From Megamerina dolium (Eukaryota > Arthropoda > Insecta > Diptera > Megamerinidae): DNA of 64,000 nucleotides. The stretch spans positions 31,479,335 through 31,543,334 of the forward strand of contig OY978528.1 in the NCBI GenBank assembly GCA_963854835.1, in the 5' to 3' direction. The position numbers were made by a program, and so were the translations under genes. Shown one piece after another: positions 12,901 through 24,798 of this stretch. Numbering within the stretch: position 1 is the stretch's first letter; each line of letters starts with the position of its first letter. The notes beneath the pieces were generated by a model. That model made no database searches, was not told the DNA's origin, and saw nothing but the letters and a program-made list of their open reading frames with translations.

Positions 12901-13243
12901 TTTTTATGTGGCGGGTCCCAAACCCAACGCACAACCTCTAACCGAGGAGATTTTCGCCACTCACTTCAGCCGCCTCCCAGCGGGTGCCAGGAAGACGTTG
13001 CCCGGTGGTCGCCACATGGAGGGCCCCCATTAATAATAATGAAGGCGCCATCACAGAGTAAGCAGAGCAAGCTATATGACTACCCCTAATTAACAAATAA
13101 AGGTATCATCACATAGCGCTCAGATCAAACTACATGACAGCCAGTGAGTTGACTTGCGATGAGTTCAACAAGGATTGCGCTAGCCCCACCTGGTTGAGGC
13201 AGTTAGACACGTTACCTTGCGAAAACACCACCAGACCACCATG
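9958..13243 (-). mobile_element. RTE-type non-LTR retrotransposon, near full length (copy 1)
   Basis: The element lies between two exact 15-bp direct repeats, 'tgaatataaaatact' at 9943-9957 and 13244-13258, which are its target-site duplication. Its 3' end (low coordinates) finishes in tandem TAAG units rather than poly(A), a hallmark of the RTE clade. Its base composition is clearly GC-richer than the host flanks. The 5' end matches copy 2 (25724-27862) at 'ggtggtctggtgg'. The length of 3.29 kb equals that of a complete RTE. Compared with copy 2, small deletions near 12670 (5 bp), 11937 (31 bp) and 10257 break the coding frame, so it cannot move by itself. Confidence 0.93.
10007..12891 (-). 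pseudogene. RTE endonuclease-reverse transcriptase polyprotein, three frame breaks
   Basis: The reading starts at or just inside 12891. An APE-type endonuclease comes first: 'CTWNVRSL', 'LQEMRW', 'GDFNARVG' and 'DSDHYLVAAKV' supply its metal-binding and catalytic residues. The reverse transcriptase follows in the 563-residue frame 10246-11937, with 'GPYQCGFRPG', 'DYKAAFDS', 'GFRQGDSLS' and the catalytic 'YADDIDI'. A short basic C-terminal segment ends at 10007. The frame is broken after 'GCSKRA' (12667), after 'PPLDDT' (11937) and after 'KIFGP' (about 10257); copy 2 shows what is missing at each point. The enzyme would nick the target and copy its RNA at the nick. Long open frames suggest modest age. 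Confidence 0.93.
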
Positions 13244-13258
13244 TGAATATAAAATACT

Positions 13259-15060
13259 ATAGTAAAAATGTATGTGCTTTTAAGGAATCGATTTTAATTA
13301 CAATCGGGCGTAAAAATATCGTATGAATGAACAATATTTACGTAGAAAATATATATGTACACAAAACAAAAGTTAAGACGTGATAATTGATTTTGATATT
13401 GTTATATTGGACTATGAAGATGATACGTATATACGAATACTATATATGTACTACATATACAAAAATACATATTTACATGTATGTTGACATGTGTATTGAC
13501 AAAGTTTTCTTAATGAATTTGTTTTTTTCTTTATTTGGTGGTAGGTTTAATCTGGTATTACGCTGTTTCACTTCGGAGCTATCATCATTTAATGATTTTC
13601 TTGAATGAAATTATGCGACTAAAAAACGCACATACACTATATAACGTGATAGAGGAACAACCAAATTAATTAGGTATCTTCTTAAATTTAACTGTTGGTA
13701 AATAAATATAAACGTTATGAAAGAATTTGAAATAAATTCATAACGAATTCTATTCATCTGCCGAATTGAAATTTGTTATATTTCTCAATAATACTCAACT
13801 TTAGTTTTTATATTCAGTATTATTATTTTAGACACAATATTATTGTACACATACTAAAGGGTGCTAATAAATTACTTTAAATGTAATAAAAATTGTTTAT
13901 ATAATTTAATTTTTAATCAATCGCCATAAATATACCCATACATGTGAAGAAAGATCGGCAACTTTCATTCAGCAAAATGTAAGTATTTTTCAATTGTAAT
14001 TTATATTATAGAATGTAATAGAAATATATGATTATTACAATTACTTGTAACAAATGTTTATAGCTATTTACATTAAACCACCTCTGAAGAAGAAATTTGT
14101 AGAAGAAATTTGTTTTGCGATATACGAAAAGTACATATACACATTCTAATCTAAAATTTCATTAATGGCTAAAACGCAGTGTTTCATAGTCCTAACATAC
14201 ATACCAGTGCCATTTCTCTTTCGTAATAGTGAAGATATGGAGGCTTGAAAAGCGTCTTTAAACAATTCAAACGGGATGGAAGCAATAATTGCACCAATAG
14301 AAAATACTTTTGTAAAAATTTCCTTGCCATTTTCTTAATGACAGCGAATTTCTCTCACAACTAATTTTTCGGATATATTGATTCAAATCTAAAACTGAAA
14401 AATAAATATTTGCCTATTGGTATTTAAAAAGGGGGTGCCCCTTTTACATGAGATTCTAATGACCGTTTTCAAGTAATTTACATATATAAATTATAACATT
14501 GTAAATTATAACTACGTCATTTTAAACAAAATTTTCAACAACACGTAACGATTAACAATTGAGTTATTTTCCTTCTGCAAAAAATTAGAGAAAATAAAAA
14601 TATGCTTACTCATAAATATTAAACAATTAACTGATGCTAAGGGTGTAAAATAATATTAACAACAACAACATGGACGAGAAACGCAACACCAACCACGATA
14701 ATAAAATAAAGACAGTTATTAAGAAGCCATAATACATCTACATACATATATAGTACAATTATTTGTAGACATATGTACATATGAACATGCCCCTAAGTGT
14801 ATAGCAGAATAGCTAAGCAAAAGCTGAAGCCAATCAATAAGCGAGACATTTATTGTATCTCATCCGGTTATGGTTATTCAGAGAGTTACTTATGTTACAT
14901 ACCTACTTGTATACATATACATGTGTAAATACCATACGATATTTCTTAGTTGATCGTATTGAGTTGATGCGAAGAGATCGTTATGATGCACATACGTATA
15001 TACTACAATATGTGTAGATGTATACATATATCCATCAGTGATATTCAAATGATATTCAAT
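13259..15060. other. Intergenic DNA upstream of the SLC5 gene
   Basis: AT-rich, with no supported gene. The last few hundred bases before the promoter probably contain regulatory DNA, but no individual site can be named from sequence alone. A 73-residue frame at 13387-13608 has a hydrophobic, low-complexity character and no family match. Confidence 0.5.
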
Positions 15061-15076
15061 CAGTATTTACTCTCAA

Positions 15077-15113
15077 TATAAAAAGAGCTAAACTCGTAGA
15101 AAAATGCTCATTC
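15077..15113 (+). promoter_or_regulatory. Predicted TATA/Inr core promoter of the SLC5 gene
   Basis: A TATA box 'tataaaaag' at 15077-15085 is followed by an arthropod initiator 'TCATTC' at 15108-15113, which puts the start A at 15110, 33 bases from the TATA box. It sits directly in front of a stretch ending in a strong splice donor (15517/15518). This combination is what one expects of a fly pol II promoter. It has not been confirmed by transcript data. Confidence 0.6.
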
Positions 15114-15517
15114 ATTCGCTAATTGTCAACACGATCAAATGGTCGCGGCAGTAAAGAAGACAAATCACAACAACAATACCAAGAAATTTTAATCAATTTT
15201 AAATAGCATCAATAAATAAATATAGTTCGAGTGTAAATAAATAGAGAAAATATACACAGTGAAAATTAAAAGGATATCTACAAGTATATAAACTGGGTGA
15301 AAAAATCGTGAAACTTAAATATAAATATATGTATATGTAGTAATTTAAATTAACCAAACAATATAAGGTTCTTTTTCCTAAAAGGACATTAGTAGTGGGA
15401 ATATTTTAATTGAATTGTGTTAATGAAATACAGAAATAATCGTGGCACGATACTGCAGCTACAATTTAGAACATTTTTGCTGAGAACATAAAAGAATTCA
15501 GTACGCAAAAAATAACG
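15110..15517 (+). other. Predicted non-coding first exon (5' UTR) of the SLC5 gene
   Basis: Bounded on the left by the predicted start site and on the right by the donor 'CG|GTAAGG' at 15517/15518. The first in-frame partner downstream is the acceptor 'tttttcaattgcag' ending at 20455, 171 bases before the start codon of the transporter. The exon contains a small upstream ORF of 17 codons (ATG at 15139, stop at 15190-15192), which could dampen translation. Assigning this exon to the SLC5 gene is an inference from orientation and splice signals. Confidence 0.5.
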
Positions 15518-16016
15518 GTAAGGATATTTAATTCTTATTTGGAAAAAAATATGGCAATTATGTAAATATTTTCAAAAAAATACAATTTTTATAAAATTTT
15601 CATACATATTCATCTATATAAGTAGAAATACTTAATTGCTATAAAGTTATTTTTATTAAAATAGATATTTGAAATAATTGTAGTTATTCTGTGCACAATA
15701 AATATGAAAATAATTTAACTATTCTCTACTATTTCATTAACAACATTAATATCAAATATAATTAAACATTTTTAATTATATATTATTGAGATTTTTGTAA
15801 ATAGTTGCTATTTGTATCTCACATTTCCTGTTTAGAATTACATTGCTAATTATTTTTTCCACTTCAATTGTAGCTATATTTATTTGAGTACAATGAATAT
15901 ATGTACTTATTTTATTACTTGTATTTGCACGCATATTTCAAATACTCTACTTTGTATTGGATCCTATTATTAGGTATCGTAGTGTGACTAATTTAATTAG
16001 TTAATATTTTATGCAA

Positions 16017-16018
<2 letters not shown>

Positions 16019-16109
<91 letters not shown>
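16019..16109. repeat. (TA)n microsatellite, ~45 units
   Basis: An uninterrupted run of TA dinucleotides. It makes an artefactual Tyr-Ile open frame (16011-16217), which is not a gene. Tracts of this length tend to form cruciforms and are unstable. Confidence 0.97.
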
Positions 16110-16112
<3 letters not shown>

Positions 16113-16593
16113 TTTATATATTCTATTACAAAATTACAAACACAACACACTGACACACTCTCATATAGAATTGTAACAAATATATATTTTGTATACTTAT
16201 ATGTAGCTGTTTGCTAATGAGCTGCTAATAATTTACCTCAACAATTGAGGTGTAGTTCTTATATTATATCATTTACAATGCATAAATTAGTATTTTGCTA
16301 ATTTATTACAAAGACATGATAATGAGTGATAATTATGAGGTATTTGTATTAAATCATACACATTTTCCCACAGATATATTCTATATATATAGTAGTACAT
16401 ATTTGAAATTAGTATTACCGAAGAGTTCTAATATTATTTTTTCCATGAAAATAAGAGCAACCCTACTGTAGAAGATATTAATATTTACCTAAATCATATA
16501 TTTATCCTTTAGAGATATTTTATACAATATTTTGTAATTGAGAAAATATAAATATTTCGTTTAACAATTCAATATACAATATTATATACTATA

Positions 16594-17645
16594 GGGCCTT
16601 GAATAAGTTTTGAGTGAATTTCGTGTTAGATGGCCTAACTTGTACATTTCCTATTAGACCATAATGTAAATATATTCATTTTAAAACGCCATTATTAGGG
16701 TTTCTTCTTCAGTATCTGCCATTTCCTAAAATTTGTTTACAACCAATTTTTATTGAGCTTCAAATATGTTGACCTTTGAGCCAACAAAACAACAATTGTG
16801 CTTTTCATGTTTAATTCAAAGAAAAGTGTCATTGAAAGCCGTCGATTAAAAGCTTACAATTAACATTATATATCGATTAAAAAGTTTGAGTAGAAGAATT
16901 GACGGCTTTATTGAATGAAAATTCAGGTTAAACACTTAAGGAATTGTCAACATAATAATGGTTGACGAATCAACCGTTTCCAAGCGCTTAAAAGCCATGG
17001 GAATTATTCAAAAGCAAGAAAATTTGGACACATACTAATTGAAACTAAGAGATGTTGAAAAATGAAAATGAAAATGGATCCACTACGATAACCCGAAGCG
17101 AAAAATTATAGGTCATTCCCTATCAACCATCAACATAATCGGCAAGGTGGAATATTCATGGTGACTAGCTTACGCTCTGTATTTGGTGGGATTGGTTCCG
17201 AAACCAAATGAAATCATCGCCAGGGGCCTTTATCGAACACATTTGATGCGTTTAAGCCGAATATCGAAGAAAAACTGTCACAATACCTGGAAAGACACGA
17301 CAAAGTATTTTTGCAACATGACAATGCTCGTCCACATGTTGCTGAACTCGTTCAAATATACTTAGAAACGCTGAAATGGAAATTCCTACCCCAACCCCCG
17401 TATAGCCCAGACATTGCTGCTTCTGATTACCACTTATTCGAATCGATGGCACAGTGTGTCGTTTCATGGATTGCCTACAAAAATTTCGACTTCTTCCGAT
17501 GCGGAATCCGTATGCTGTCGGAAAGATGGAAAAAAGTCGTAACTAACGATAGACAATACTTCGAATAATGTATAAATTAAATTTGTTATTTAAACAAAGG
17601 CTTAAAATCAGAAAAAAAAATCCCTCAAAACTAATTCAACCCCCA
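16594..17645 (+). mobile_element. Degenerate mariner element
   Basis: Imperfect terminal inverted repeats: 'ttgaataagttttgagtga' at the left, and on the minus strand 'ttgaattagttttgaggga' at the right. The outermost bases have drifted, so the edges are good to a few bases. The length, about 1.05 kb, is somewhat shorter than a complete mariner. It lies in the predicted first intron of the SLC5 gene. Confidence 0.75.
16767..17568 (+). pseudogene. mariner transposase pseudogene
   Basis: Only the C-terminal third remains readable in one frame (17311-17568). It has the second catalytic aspartate motif 'QHDNARPHVA', then 'PPYSPDIAASDYHLF' with the third aspartate at DD34D spacing, and the family C-terminus 'NDRQYFE'. 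Upstream, fragments such as 'GLYRTHLMR' and an 'MIQKQEN'-like remnant can be followed across several frames. Stops and shifts make it a clear pseudogene. It is a different, older copy than the one at 51869. Confidence 0.8.
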
Positions 17646-20626
17646 AATCTATTTCGCAAAGACTGCATAGAATAATTGTAATTCAAATTATCCCAGTATT
17701 TTTTAGAATACTTTAGCAATTCACATGGTTTATATCATAGGCATTGTCGATGCGATTCTCACTGTTGGAATGAGAGTGAATTGCTGCATATCGTGAATAT
17801 CGTTTGCCCTCGTGAACTTAAGAAAAAAAAAATCGAACAATTCTTTCACTTTTAAAGTGTTTTTTGTTATTTGAAACTTAGCCAAGACTATTTATTAAAA
17901 CTGTTGCTGTTGAATATGTAAAGTGTCTAAATATGCATACTAAATATATTAAAGAGATTGAGCTAATATGGGGTGATCAGGTATTTCTGTATTTTTTGCA
18001 TATTTTTGTTACAATAAATTATAATCAAACCAAACAGCCACTGCATAATTCCAATAGTAATAAGGTAACAGTAATAAGGTGTTCTTTTCCATACAAATTT
18101 ACTAATTCAAAATATAAAACTTGATTTTGAGAAGAAAACGAACCAGCATTGCACTACCAATTTTTCAATTAAATCCCAGGCCCATGAATTCTTAGTGCCT
18201 CTTAAGATTCTTAAGGTTATTGAAACAAAATAATATGATTATAGAAAATACACTGCAATCTATTAAATCTAATAACACATTCATGTACATATGATACAAT
18301 TCAACTATTTACTATGTGCATATATTGTACATATGAATATGCACGAGTATAGCACCTATTAAGCTCCATTTAATGTGGCGCCTAAAATGTATGTACATAC
18401 AATACATGGTAATTAATACTACCGCAAAGTCATTGACCAATTGAGATAGATAAGAGCATATGTACTTACAATCTATCACAACAAATGTAGTAAACATTAG
18501 CACGAGCATAAACCAATTTAAGAGTACGTAAATATGAATAGCTTAAAAATCAACAAGAATAAATAATTATTAATTAATACATAGCACAATGTAGTAGAAA
18601 AGAATGATATGATCACTTGTACTATGTATGCATGTGCTATTCAATCACTTGCAGCATGCATGATCTGTTTATACAAGTACGTCAAATTGCAGACAATACA
18701 ATTGAACTTGTAAGTAGTTTACCTCACTGATTTGTATGCAAATACATGAGCACTTACTTATACTATATAACATATAGTTATAGTAACAACAAATCACAAC
18801 AATAACATCACTGCAATGATGATAATATGCAAGACATGCCAACACATATGCATACAATATTTATAAGATGCAAATAATGTTGTTACTTACTATTCGACGT
18901 ATATATTACTGATCGTGTTACTTACTATTCGTGCCTATGTGTATGATTATTAAACTCGTACAACTATATGAGTATGCATGCGCAATAAAATACATATGCA
19001 TATAATGGCGCCAGAAAGGGACAATGTAAAAGGGGCTGATTGTAGGTACTACTTGAAGGTTTAATATAGAGAAGCAAGAAATGGGCGACAAGCGCATAAC
19101 CAATCAAATAGATATTGTATTGGCAATAATATTTAAGTGGCAAGTGCCAAGTACAAACGTGTCGAGATCGTTCCCTTCGTAATCATATTTCTATTTAGGT
19201 GTCGGACTGGGTGTCTTTGTTTCAACGTAAGTGTGTGTGTGTGTGTGTGTCGATATGTTTGTGTGATTGCATGTGTAAGATTTTCCGCTAACTTACTGAA
19301 ACTGGTTAGCGCCAGTATGTCTGCAATGATCTGAAATAAACCAGATATATTCACTTAAATCTTGTTAAATGCAGTTGTTGTTGTCGTCATTGGGACATTG
19401 GGTGAATAATAATTATGAAGCAATACACTACAGCTACTACATGAAAACGAAAAAAATAAGAAAAATTGATCTTCGTGGATGTATTCTTCTACTTGTCCTT
19501 CCTGCATGTAACCAAAAGTGTGGGTGACAAATCGAGCACGTAAACATGTATGTAGTCGAACATACATACATACATACGATTACGATTGTCAATTCGAATT
19601 GGGTGTTAATTTAAAATTATTTTATTAATGTATTGTATTTCTTTCTAGCACCACTTTTCGATCTCTTTTCCTCATTGTGATCTTTAATTAATTGAACAAT
19701 GGATTTTAATTAATTTATGATTGTTTTGTTGTGAGAAACACAACAAAACAATCGAAAGTTTTTATCTCTAGGCGAAAAAAAAGAAATACTAGTACTCTTC
19801 CATATGTACAATAATAATTTTATAATATAATTAGAAATTGTATTCAATAAAATAGTGAAGAAAGAGAAATATAAAATATGGTTTCAAAACGGAAATCATA
19901 AGAAATATTTTCTAATTTGTTATTGGATAGCCACTGCTGTTCAGTCGATGGATTGTTTGCATCTCGATTGGCTGTAGGAAATAAAAATCCAACAACACAT
20001 ATAATATGGTTGGAGTGTTATTTAATTCTTTGGGACATTATTTCGGAACCAAAATTAACGACATATTAATAATAATGATGTATAATTCGATATAATTTTA
20101 AAGGACCTTTCATTTATTATTTGTGCACAGCTTTGCGACTATTTTATCATTCATCTCAGAGCTCTACATCTACACGTATATTAGATGGTTTCATATGTGT
20201 GCAAAATTATTGGTTATCAATAAATAAAACAGACGCAAAAGAATACATACCGGAATTGCTTTTTTAATCAATAAACATTTCTTACTCCCACAGACAATGC
20301 TACAATTATAGACAAATAAATTCTTTAAGTGAACTAGATAAATTATTAACTAAACTGCACATATTTTTTAATTAACAATACAATTCTATATCATTTAATC
20401 TATTACATTTCATTAAGTGGTGCATTTCTTTACGATTCAATTTTTTCAATTGCAGGTTGTTAATTGCTTGTACACTTATTGTTCTCATCATAACGGAAAT
20501 GTAAATAATTCGCCCCCACAAAATATATAGACAAGAAACAAAACAACAGTAATAAAAAAAAATTGATATATATATATATAAAATATTAGCTAAGTTGAAA
20601 TAAAGAACAGCACAGAGAACGACAAA

Positions 20627-23361
20627 ATGTCAGCATCGAAAGCAACAATTCTAAAACTTTTAACCCTCTGTGCCCTGGCGCATAGTATATGCAGTCTAAC
20701 TATACCGGAAACAACGATAATACCAACGATTTCAACTGATCCACAAACTACAGACAATGTACATGCCATACAACAACAACATCAACAATATATACTAGTA
20801 CGTGGTGAAGGTGATCCCAATGATAATGAACCATTCAATGTGGGTGCATCAATTTTATTAAAATCATTGGAGATTAAAACGACCACCATATCGTCAACAA
20901 TGGAGGAAGGAATTATAACTGAGCAATGTAATGATCCATCACATAAGGCGACATTCTCTGGCTATGATTATGCTGTACTAATTTCAATGTTGATCATATC
21001 ATTGGGTATTGGTGTATTTTATGGATTCTTCCATAAATCGGAAGGTTCATCAAATGAATTTTTACTCGGCTCTGGCATGTCTATATTCCCAGTGACATTG
21101 AGTTTAACAACCAGTTTTATAACAGCCATTGAACTATTGGGAAATCCATCAGAGATGTATTTACAGGGAACACAATTTGTTTTAATAGGTAAATAGCACA
21201 TTGAATTTGAATGCATTGTATGTAGTGTTTTAAATTTCCTTCTCTCAAAACAACATTAGTTATTCCAATGGTATTGGTTATACCAATTGCTGTTAAAATA
21301 TTCTATCCAATTTATTTTAAAATGGAATTGACCAGCTGTTATGAATATTTGGGCATACGATTTGGCAAAGAAATACGCATTTTGGGTGCCATCCTATACA
21401 TCATTCAGGTAAGTTTAAACATTTGCCGATCTATTAATATTTACGATTATAAATCGAAGTTATTGTTCTTTTTTTCACTTTAGATGTGCTTCTACACAGC
21501 CGTTGCTGTATTGGCTCCAGCAATAGCGCTCTCAAAAGCGACTGGCTTGAATACAAAAATCGCCGTTATTCTAATCTATGTTGTTTGCGTATTCTACTCA
21601 TCTCAGGGTGGCATGAAAGCTGTCGTAATTGCCGATACATTTCAAGCTGCTGTTCTAGCTGCATCCTTAGTTCTAGTCGTTGGTTTGGGATATTTCTATA
21701 GTGGAGATCCCATTGAGATATTCAATACAGCTACCGACAGTGGACGCTTGGAATTTTTTAAGTAATCACTAATCACTTTAATTGGCAGTCGTTAGTACAA
21801 TTGGTTTATGTTTTCTTTTTATTTATATTGCAGTTTCAATTTAAATCCGACAACTCGTCATACTGTATGGTCTGTGGTTATTGGCGGGTTCTTCTATTGG
21901 ACTTCACTGTTCTGTACCAATCAAGCTTCGGTTCAGAAATGTATGTCCTTGAAGTCATTAAAACTTGCAAAAGTAGCACTTGGCTTTGCCATTCTTGGCC
22001 TTGTTGTGGTGTTTCTTATGAATTTTTATACGGGTCTTATGATATTCAATCATTATTCAGAGTGTGATCCTCTGTTGGCTGGACGCATAACTGCCGCAGA
22101 TCAACTATTGCCTTTTTACATCATTACCACATATGAACACATATACACAGTTGCTGGTATATTTGTAGCCGGTATCTTTGCGGCTAGTTTGGGGTAAGTT
22201 GTAATGCTGCTACAATTTAGGTTGAACGAATTAATGTTGTAACATTTTTGTAACTTTTTTGACAGTCATGGAATTAGATTTTCGGCATTATTGCAAAAAT
22301 ATTTGCAATAATGTCAACACGTCGGTTCCCGATCATTTTGTTTTTTCTTCATTATGTTTAGATTTGCCAACAATTTGAAATATATGATTATCAAGTTTTA
22401 TAAAGTTACTCTGTGATATTCCAACGTCATTATGATTATAGTTAACAAGTCTTTCAATAACTATTATCTTCGGTCGAAGAAATTAAAAGTAAGATCTTAT
22501 CAAAAGTGTATTTTTTATTTTCATTTACAGTACTGTTGCTTCAGCGCTAAATTCACTTTCGGCTGTGACGTGTGAAGATTTACTAGTGAATGGCATGAAT
22601 ATTAAAATTACACCCGAAAAAGGTGCAACATATGCCAAGTGGATGTCTTTGGGGTATGGTATACTTTCATTTGGCTTGGTATTTATTGTCGAGCGATTGG
22701 GCGGTGTTCTTCAAGCAACATTAACATTGAATGGTCTAATTGGTGGAGTAACTCTGGGTCTCTTTGTTTTGGGTATTGTATTCAAAAATGCCAATACAAA
22801 GGGCGCTTTCTATGGTGGTCTCCTCTCCTTGGTTATTGTTATATTTATTGGAGTGGTTGCACAAATTGCCAATGTTGAACTTGAGCCGCTGCCATTATCT
22901 GTGGGCAATTGTGATTGCCACGTGAATACGACACAAATAATTACAGAAATGGTCGAAGAAGCAAAAACTAGTCATACGACAGGATTGGGGTAATTACTGT
23001 CAAGCACAATTCGTAAGATTCAATAGTAATTTATTAATTTTTGTTTTCCTTTTCATACAGTTCATGGTCGATATTTAAAATAAGCTACATGTGGTACTCA
23101 ATGATTGGCACATTACTCACCATTGCACTCGGTTATATCATTTCAATTATTTGTAATGTTGTGGAAAAGCGTAATGTCCTTAAGATTAACTCAGCTGTAA
23201 AGGATAACAATCTAAACATGGTTGTAGATGCTAAATGGAAGCCTGACGTGAATGTGACTCAATTATCAAATGATTCTAAATCGACAAACCCAACGACAGT
23301 TATCATTTCAACGGATAAATTAGGGCATGTAAATCATGCGATTAGATTGGATGATGAATAA
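20627..23361 (+). CDS. SLC5-family sodium-coupled monocarboxylate-type transporter (six coding exons)
   Basis: Coding exons: 20627-21188, 21260-21408, 21484-21761, 21834-22193, 22531-22989 and 23061-23361. All introns are GT...AG and the total is 702 residues. The start has a fly-like context (ACAAAATG). The family call rests on the SSF transporter core: a first membrane helix 'YDYAVLISMLIISLGIGVF', then 'SNEFLLGSGMS', 'LTTSFITAIELLGNPSEMY', 'YSSQGGMKAVVIADTFQA', 'RHTVWSVVIGGFFYW' and 'ALNSLSAVTCEDL'. These match sodium-coupled monocarboxylate/multivitamin transporters, which move small organic anions or vitamins with Na+ across the plasma membrane. Unusual: residues 1-23 look like a signal peptide, followed by about 85 Thr/Gln-rich residues before the first helix. 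Its position beside Dbx suggests orthology to Drosophila kumpel, an inference from memory. Substrate unknown. Confidence 0.93.
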
Positions 23362-23787
23362 TAGACTACGGGCAGATTACAATTTACAACACAAAAAATT
23401 CCTTAGAACTGTTAACTAAATGTACAAAATACTTTTTTCATTTTCTATTTTTAATAATAATTTCAATAATCTTTATAAGCATGTATATATCATCATATGT
23501 ACATACATTGTACACCTCTATATAGAGTTACACATCTATATTATATATAGCACCGATTACTTAATAAGTTTAGTCAAAATGCAAAGTGATAATTGTTAAA
23601 ATGATATTTTTTTCTAAGTACAAATATTAGCTAATCGTAATGATGATTTGATTGAAATTGATTATCAGTATTTTTTTATTTGTTTTGATTTTGTTGATTC
23701 TACTAATACCATTAGACATATGATAAAATTGTATATTTTAAATTATGAATTTATTTTAAAAAGCATACACGAAAAATTGACGAAAAA

Positions 23788-23793
23788 AATAAA
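23788..23793 (+). promoter_or_regulatory. Likely poly(A) signal of the SLC5 gene
   Basis: AATAAA about 430 bases after the stop codon, on the coding strand, in very AT-rich 3' UTR. Another AATAAA overlaps it four bases on ('aataaataaa'). The BEL element begins about 80 bases further on. Confidence 0.55.
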
Positions 23794-23875
23794 TAAATTG
23801 TATATAATATTAATGTAAATTATTGTGGAAATATTTCAACTACTTTTAACTAAACTAATTCTATTGCTAATACAT

Positions 23876-24445
23876 TTTCTACGCCAAAACACATCGCGCG
23901 CTGTTATGGTGATTAGGGCGTGAGTGGGCGATCTGGCATTACCGATTATGCCAGTTCTCCATTCACTTCCACCGTTCCCTATTTTTCCACTCTCTTTCTC
24001 TCTCTCTCAATTTCTCTTTATTTTCGGTTTTCTTTTTTTGGCTATGCCAATTGACTTTTTCTTTTTGGATTTACTTTTGATTGATCTCTCCCACAAGTAA
24101 AAAGGGTTAACAGTGCGCGGTTTGTTCGTACCTTTCTTTACTATTCTCTTCCCGAATAATTAATTGCTAATCATATTGATAATATTGTTAATTGCTAATC
24201 ATATTGATAATATATACTTAAACTCTGAAGTGTTAATATAATATTAAATAAATTTCGTAAATTAAAATCCAAAAAAAAGTGTATGTATCTAGTGTCCTAT
24301 TATCGAAGGAAGGAAACATCTTTACGTCGGCTGCAGCATCATCAGCCACAACACAACAGCACCCATAACTTCATCAAGGCCAGACGGACGACACCAACGT
24401 GAACGCAGCTCACCGGCATTTTTATTTCTCTGCCAAAACTACTCA
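23876..24445 (+). repeat. BEL/Pao 5' LTR
   Basis: Matches 33327-33860 from 'cacatcgcgcgctgtt' to the end 'actactca'. It begins TT where the 3' LTR begins TG, has a short insertion after the first few bases, and carries a tandem duplication of about 30 bp around 24158-24216 ('aattgctaatcatattgat' twice). These account for most of the length difference from the 3' LTR. It ends in CA, as is usual for LTRs. Confidence 0.92.
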
Positions 24446-24450
24446 TTTTA

Positions 24451-24468
24451 TGGTCCTTCGAGCCGGAT
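24451..24468 (+). other. Primer binding site complementary to the tRNA-Tyr 3' end
   Basis: Five bases after the LTR comes 'TGGTCCTTCGAGCCGGAT'. Its reverse complement, ATCCGGCTCGAAGGACCA, reads as the T-arm/acceptor 3' end plus CCA of a fly tRNA-Tyr (recognised from memory). This is where reverse transcription would be primed. Confidence 0.8.
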
Positions 24469-24798
24469 AGGCTCGCAACGGTTTGGTAAGCCCGTGAAAA
24501 AAGGCGAAAAAAACGGTGAAGTGAAATATTTCCGAGGTGCATGTCAATTGGCTATCATTTTACATATACGAGCAAATTATTCTCGTTTGAGCCAAATTTG
24601 TTTTTGCCTACGGCACATTTAACATACAATTTGCACTTTTTCTTTGGAAATATTCCGCTACATCTGACAATTTTCATATATATCATATATACTTATCGGA
24701 TATCGGTAGTTGATAATATATATAAAGAAATAAAACCTACATTGTTGTAAACGTGTTATTTTTTTAACTCTTGGCGGAAAAAGTCATTTTTTTGTTGT

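Larger units (their letters stand above)
15518..20455 (+). other. Predicted first intron of the SLC5 gene
   Basis: Runs from the GTAAGG donor to a polypyrimidine-rich acceptor ending TGCAG. It holds the long (TA)n tract at 16021, a mariner relic at 16594-17645 and a short (GT)n tract near 19229. The rest is AT-rich DNA without recognisable genes. Whether it is one intron or also contains alternative first exons cannot be judged from the sequence. Confidence 0.45.

Noticed and set aside
16011..16217. Tyr-Ile repeat open frame
   Set aside because: It is a translation of the (TA)n tract, not a gene.
21486..22878. Alternative frames of 71-88 residues within the SLC5 exons
   Set aside because: Shifted-frame shadows of the transporter exons, whose own frame joins cleanly at six GT...AG-bounded exons.
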